NCBI GenBank assembly: GCA_946887025.1
Contig: CAMPJY010000044.1
Coordinates: 1 to 16,499, forward strand
Origin: an uncultured Salinimicrobium sp.
GTDB lineage: Bacteria > Bacteroidota > Bacteroidia > Flavobacteriales > Flavobacteriaceae
Direction of reading: 5' to 3'
DNA length: 16,499 nucleotides
The translations under genes were made by a program, and so were the position numbers. Within the stretch, counting starts at the first letter, position 1. Every line of letters starts with the position of its first letter. The notes under the pieces were generated by a model that saw nothing but the letters and a program-made list of their open reading frames with translations, ran no database searches and had not been told where the DNA came from. Shown in pieces: positions 14,201 to 16,499 of this stretch.

Positions 14201-15828
14201 AGGAGCAGGATGGTAATACCTTGTCCGTTCATATTGAAGTCTATGACGGGGAGGGAGGAAACCTGGTGGGGGATTGTAATTTCGACATTTCCCTGCTTGA
14301 TACCACGCCTCCTGAAATTGCCTGCTCCGAATCCACCTTCAGACTATCACCAGATGAAAATGGCAAATATATCCTGCCAGACTTCAGCAACTGGACTTCT
14401 GATACCTGTGACAGCAATCTGGAGGTCGTTCAGGATCCTCCTCCCGGCGAAATAACGGCAGGGGGCACAGTAAGCTTTTTCGCCGTCGATGATTCGGGAA
14501 ACACCTCTCAAACCTGCAGCTTTGAGGTCGTACTGGTTCAGGAAGGGGAGCCGAGCTTTGATTGTCATGAATTTGATGCGGTTCCTCAGATAGCAGTCAA
14601 TGAAGACTGTAGTATTGGAAATCCGGATTTCGCAGATCTTGTGAGCAATTTTCAGAATTTTAAGGATTCCCCTCTGATCTTCCAGAGCCTTCAGATATCC
14701 GGGAAAACGCTTCTGGTCCACATTGAAGTGTATGACGGGGAACAGAAGCAGGAGTTCCTGGTAGGGGAGTGTAATTTTGAGATCCAGCTGACCGAGAATA
14801 TCGCCCCTGAAGCTGTCTGTATACAGGAAATCACCGTTACTCTAGGGGAGGATGGCACTGCCATGATCACTCCCGAAGATATTGACAACGGCTCTACCGA
14901 CGGCTGCGGAATTGTTTCTTACGAACTTTCGAGGGATACTTTTACGGTCGATGATGTCGGAAATGGTCCCATTGAAGTGGAACTGAAAGTGACAGATGAT
15001 TATGAAAATACCGACAGTTGTACCGTTCTGGTAACTGTGGAACCACATGAGCCGACTGAACCGGGAGCAGTGATCTGCGAGACTTCGATTACCCTTCCCC
15101 TGAACGCCAACGGAGAGGCGCAGCTGGATCTGGAGCAATTATATGAAGGAGAACTCGGGCCCGGTGGAACTGTTGCTGTGGATAAGCAGGTCTTTACCTG
15201 CGACGATCTGGGGGTTCAGACCGTTAGGCTTCAGTATTCCGGTACAAGCACTGGGAGCTGCAGTATAGAGGTTAACGTGGTTGATGAAATTGCTCCCACT
15301 CCGATGGTTAAGGACATTGATATTTCCCTTGACGAAAACGGCGCCGCCAGTATTACGGCCGAAGATATTAACAATGGCTCCACTGATAACTGCGGTGCTT
15401 CCACACTTCAGTTTTCCCTGGGGCAGAGTAGCTTTAACTGTTCAGATGTAGGCTCAAATTCCATCAGGTTTACGGTCACCGATTCCAGTGGTAATTCGGC
15501 CAGTGCTGAGGCTAATGTTTTTGTTAGTGACCCGTCGGACAACTGCGTGGTAGATCCCGTAGTTCCTCCTGAAGACAGGTTTGTCGTTCTTTTCCCCAAT
15601 CCAAGTAGGGGACAGGTTCAGATTGCAACTTCTGCAGATATTGTCCTGGACCGGGTGGAAATATTTGATACCAGGGGAAGATTTTTAGATGCACGTGAAT
15701 TGAAAAGGAATCCCGCGACCAGGTCTTATCATCTTGACCTGGAGAAATACCAGACAGGAGTATATACCCTGAAGATTTACACGGAAGAAAGAGAATATAT
15801 CCGAAGGGCCATCATTACGACTTTCTGA
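11248..15828 (+). CDS. Large multi-domain secreted protein: NHL-like propeller, HYR/Ig-like repeats, T9SS type A sorting domain
   Basis: This 1526-residue product looks like a T9SS cargo for the cell surface, possibly an adhesin; no catalytic motif is visible. The signal peptide core (LNLFILFFIGISSGLSAQ) covers about residues 24-41. Residues 65-350 carry six propeller-like strands with the NHL pattern (PLDIAIDEEGYIYIADF, PYRIAVNSEGLVYVSQAG). Residues 376-1430 hold thirteen roughly 80-residue HYR or related Ig-like modules with DNC and D-x-SGN motifs. Residues 1445-1526 (FPNPSRGQVQI ... YQTGVYTLKI) form a type A sorting domain, which is cut off after export through the outer membrane. The start at 11248 has AT-rich upstream sequence and lies 18 bp past the -7 box. 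The ATG at 11305 would give a more ordinary signal peptide (MRYPLNLF) and is a real alternative. The gene is followed by a convergent gene only 4 bp away. Confidence 0.9.
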   Translation: MRGLSTIASAFTSLADGFSMRYPLNLFILFFIGISSGLSAQTPPEYTWIDKEDLPTVTVTNTDDLTISIATDPQGNVYTLSFGNGVDKRDADGGLIEAGFISGDDLDSPLDIAIDEEGYIYIADFLAQGSSYEDNGKIKVFDPQGNYLPQRTILTSFYRPLGVDVSSDKVYVAEFNDATTGPEQDNQLSRIRVYDKNMKTVLRETDQVEIPYRIAVNSEGLVYVSQAGNNDPDVLIFDANFNLIGKLPNIISPGSVVVDNLDYVHVIEYKDRIDFSEFINFAELGFTDILEIAGQIKRGSDNEEFLIKIFSPANVYLSSEVHNIDFPVDLAFNGCDRMYVNNATVFGSNIIFVGFVPSRMEFDLEIYERTPSFDVQSPTVLCIPERKEFTLENGEVSITPDEIDDGSTDNCGIAAMTLSQSTFTNPGDYSISLTVTDLSGNTNSCTTSITILTPVTELSVGCPNDQLEHKNENCQFVVPDYTSMANPSNPDAIITQFPVEGTVIEEDTEVTLTATFGDLTASCSFQLEIIDRTHVVFNCPGNQTDTYDQSEGYQLPDYANEVQLQDNCDPNPLITQDPLPGTVITEEETEIVLRVEDAAGNVSVCSFKLFLTDVSEPLQFTSCPQNQEGNFEDNCRFSLPDYTALATTNSEEAMITQFPVPGTIIDADTKIVLTATLNGESVSCEFQLNLVDDTPPVMECFTSITGVYDSSKGFELQDYGRNISIQDNCDSAPVITQDPPEGTLIYVDESTITFTATDASGNTSTCTVDLVLTDVPESLRFTACPDTQVEELDANCQFVIPDYTQAAETNYPDAEITQDPPAGQLVQGKAAIQVYLTATRGDEMVKCRVPLQVVDLLPPDMLCPGDQVDSYDPAEGFLIPDYSSLAQGEDNCGELIVSQNPPEGTVVFGDTPIQLNFRDPSGNWTFCNFRLLLEEIEGPTFDCPNPGELPKLELNEECKVETPDFRDLLSGFAGFENEPHFVQTEEQDGNTLSVHIEVYDGEGGNLVGDCNFDISLLDTTPPEIACSESTFRLSPDENGKYILPDFSNWTSDTCDSNLEVVQDPPPGEITAGGTVSFFAVDDSGNTSQTCSFEVVLVQEGEPSFDCHEFDAVPQIAVNEDCSIGNPDFADLVSNFQNFKDSPLIFQSLQISGKTLLVHIEVYDGEQKQEFLVGECNFEIQLTENIAPEAVCIQEITVTLGEDGTAMITPEDIDNGSTDGCGIVSYELSRDTFTVDDVGNGPIEVELKVTDDYENTDSCTVLVTVEPHEPTEPGAVICETSITLPLNANGEAQLDLEQLYEGELGPGGTVAVDKQVFTCDDLGVQTVRLQYSGTSTGSCSIEVNVVDEIAPTPMVKDIDISLDENGAASITAEDINNGSTDNCGASTLQFSLGQSSFNCSDVGSNSIRFTVTDSSGNSASAEANVFVSDPSDNCVVDPVVPPEDRFVVLFPNPSRGQVQIATSADIVLDRVEIFDTRGRFLDARELKRNPATRSYHLDLEKYQTGVYTLKIYTEEREYIRRAIITTF
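12373..15540 (+). repeat. Thirteen degenerate tandem modules inside the HYR protein
   Basis: Module starts (residue / base) are 376/12373, 453/12604, 532/12841, 615/13090, 693/13324, 776/13573, 856/13813, 937/14056, 1019/14302, 1100/14545, 1184/14797, 1266/15043 and 1346/15283. Modules 2-7 alternate between type alpha (NCQF-x2-PDYT, DA-x-ITQ-x-P) and type beta (YD-x2-xGF-x-LPDY, DNC-D-x2-P-x-ITQDP). Modules 8 and 10 are a third type (LVSNF / LLSGF, VHIEVYDGE), separated by a beta-like module 9. Modules 1, 11 and 13 share ITPE/AEDI-x-NGSTDNCG. Divergence is high, so the duplications are old. Confidence 0.8.
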
Positions 15829-15832
15829 TTCA

Positions 15833-16231
15833 TCAATCCATCTCCGGGTTGGGTTCTTCGGGATCAGAGGCTGATTTCTGTTCCACTTCCTGCCTAAGCA
15901 GAAACAAATAGCGTTCGTGCTGTGGTTTGGTCAGAATATCACGCATGGCTTTATTTTCGGCCTCCTGCAGCAGGAGGAGCTGCCTTGTTTTCGCTTCCTC
16001 GTTTATTTTGGACTGGATAATGGTATTCTTCTTAAGCGCATATTCCACAAGCTTGTCTTCCATGAGAGCTGTTTGTTTTGCAGTCATGGACAACTCTTCG
16101 GCCCAGCGATCAGCTAATTCCTGTGCTTTCTGCTCCAGGTCCCTGTTGGCATCGCCTTGCAGGATATTCTGGGCGTTACCGGATTGAAATGACATAATTA
16201 GTATAAAAAGCATGAGTATCTTTTTCATCAT
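15833..16231 (-). CDS. Small secreted helical protein of unknown function
   Basis: I do not recognise a named family. The 132-residue product starts MMKKILMLFILIMSFQSGNAQ, a clear signal peptide cut after about residue 21. The mature part is highly charged and predicted helical. WAEELSMTAKQTALMEDKLVEY and MRDILTKPQHERYLFL contain LTxxQ-like and L-x-KPQ motifs reminiscent of the periplasmic Spy/CpxP-type chaperones, but this is only a resemblance. The C terminus is acidic and proline-rich (SDPEEPNPEMD). The frame is open upstream to 16330, but that adds 33 residues ahead of the signal peptide, so I place the start at the double ATG 16226-16231. TACCTTTA about 15-22 bp upstream could be a weak -7 box. 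It converges on the HYR gene with a 4-bp gap. Confidence 0.72.
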   Translation of the reverse strand: MMKKILMLFILIMSFQSGNAQNILQGDANRDLEQKAQELADRWAEELSMTAKQTALMEDKLVEYALKKNTIIQSKINEEAKTRQLLLLQEAENKAMRDILTKPQHERYLFLLRQEVEQKSASDPEEPNPEMD

Positions 16232-16344
16232 TTGTAGGTTTTGATGATAAAGGTACTGAATGGCAGGCTTTTGACTGGTTAAGGTAGGGTTAAAAGATGA
16301 TCCGGTTATTTTTCCCGCTGATAATTCCACAGATATTTCCTTCG

Positions 16345-16364
16345 GACTTCCGACTTCCGACTCC
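16345..16364. repeat. Short tandem repeat GACTTCC
   Basis: Two perfect copies of GACTTCC (16345-16351, 16352-16358) are followed by GACTCC. It lies 4 bp downstream of the arsC-type stop codon (minus strand). I have a memory of similar runs between genes in other flavobacteria, but cannot verify it here. Confidence 0.55.
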
Positions 16365-16368
16365 TGTC

Positions 16369-16499
16369 CTATTTCCCAAGCATCTCAGCTATCTTCTCTG
16401 CAGGTCGCCCCACCACGGCTTGCTGGTCTTTTACCACGATAGGCCTCTGTATCAGGGCGGGGTGCTGGATCATAATTCTGATAAGTTCTCCATCGCTCA
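16369..16499 (-). CDS. arsC: ArsC/Spx-type arsenate reductase family protein, C-terminal fragment (cut by window edge)
   Basis: The last 43 codons are visible; the gene continues beyond the window. They read SDGELIRIMIQHPALIQRPIV (split: SDGELIRIMI, QHPALIQRPI) then VVKDQQAVVGRP and AEKIAEMLGK before a TAG stop. The pattern HP-x-LIQRPIV-V, then a short turn and VGRP, is the signature C terminus of thioredoxin-fold ArsC proteins, in which the arginines of LIQRP and VGRP help bind the oxyanion. The family also includes YffB/Spx-like proteins with no arsenate activity, and the N-terminal cysteine that would help decide is outside the window. It lies 138 bp upstream of the small secreted protein gene on the same strand. 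Confidence 0.85.
   Translation of the reverse strand, partial: SDGELIRIMIQHPALIQRPIVVKDQQAVVGRPAEKIAEMLGK

Noticed and set aside
16232..16330. N-terminal extension of the small minus-strand protein
   Set aside because: It would bury the signal peptide 33 residues in; the double ATG at 16226-16231 is the sensible start.

Overview
The window reads as chromosomal DNA of a member of the Bacteroidota, most likely a marine-type Flavobacteriaceae. The grounds are the gene neighbourhood (bamD, omega subunit, coaBC, a DUF4835/PorD-type protein, recN), a long secreted protein with a type IX secretion (T9SS) C-terminal sorting domain, promoter-like TAnnTTTG boxes instead of sigma-70 boxes, and the scarcity of Shine-Dalgarno sequences. 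I cannot name the genus from the sequence alone. No tRNA, rRNA, CRISPR array, integrase or transposase was seen.

Positions 1-5890 hold a compact plus-strand housekeeping block. It encodes outer-membrane assembly lipoprotein BamD, RNA polymerase omega, bifunctional CoaBC, a DUF4835 protein linked to T9SS, the DNA repair ATPase RecN (TTG start) and the enoyl-ACP reductase FabI. A clean intrinsic terminator follows fabI. The first four genes are separated by 14 bp or less or overlap, and probably form one operon; recN and fabI have possible promoters of their own.

Positions 5887-6197 form a gene-free spacer. It contains an unusual array of eight GTGCAC-like palindromic hexamers repeating every 11 bp (one 13 bp step), then a hairpin, then a promoter placed so close to the next ATG that the transcript may be leaderless. 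Positions 6198-8738 are a tight overlapping operon: a family 2 glycosyltransferase with C-terminal membrane helices, a YbbR-domain membrane protein and dephospho-CoA kinase CoaE. CoaBC and CoaE supply three of the last four activities of CoA synthesis from two separate operons.

Positions 8739-11111 encode a two-component system, a HAMP-less sensor histidine kinase and an OmpR-type response regulator, closed by a 19-bp hairpin. The 11-mer TGTTAACATTT lies just upstream of the promoter-like boxes of both the kinase gene and the next gene. This suggests, without proving, that the regulator controls both itself and its neighbour.

Positions 11248-15828 encode a protein of about 1500 residues: signal peptide, an NHL-like beta-propeller, thirteen roughly 80-residue HYR/Ig-like modules in an ordered alternating pattern, and a T9SS type A sorting domain. 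It is probably a cell-surface or secreted adhesin-like protein. On the minus strand follow a small helical secreted protein that converges on it, and the 3' end of an arsenate-reductase-family (ArsC/Spx-type) gene cut by the window edge.
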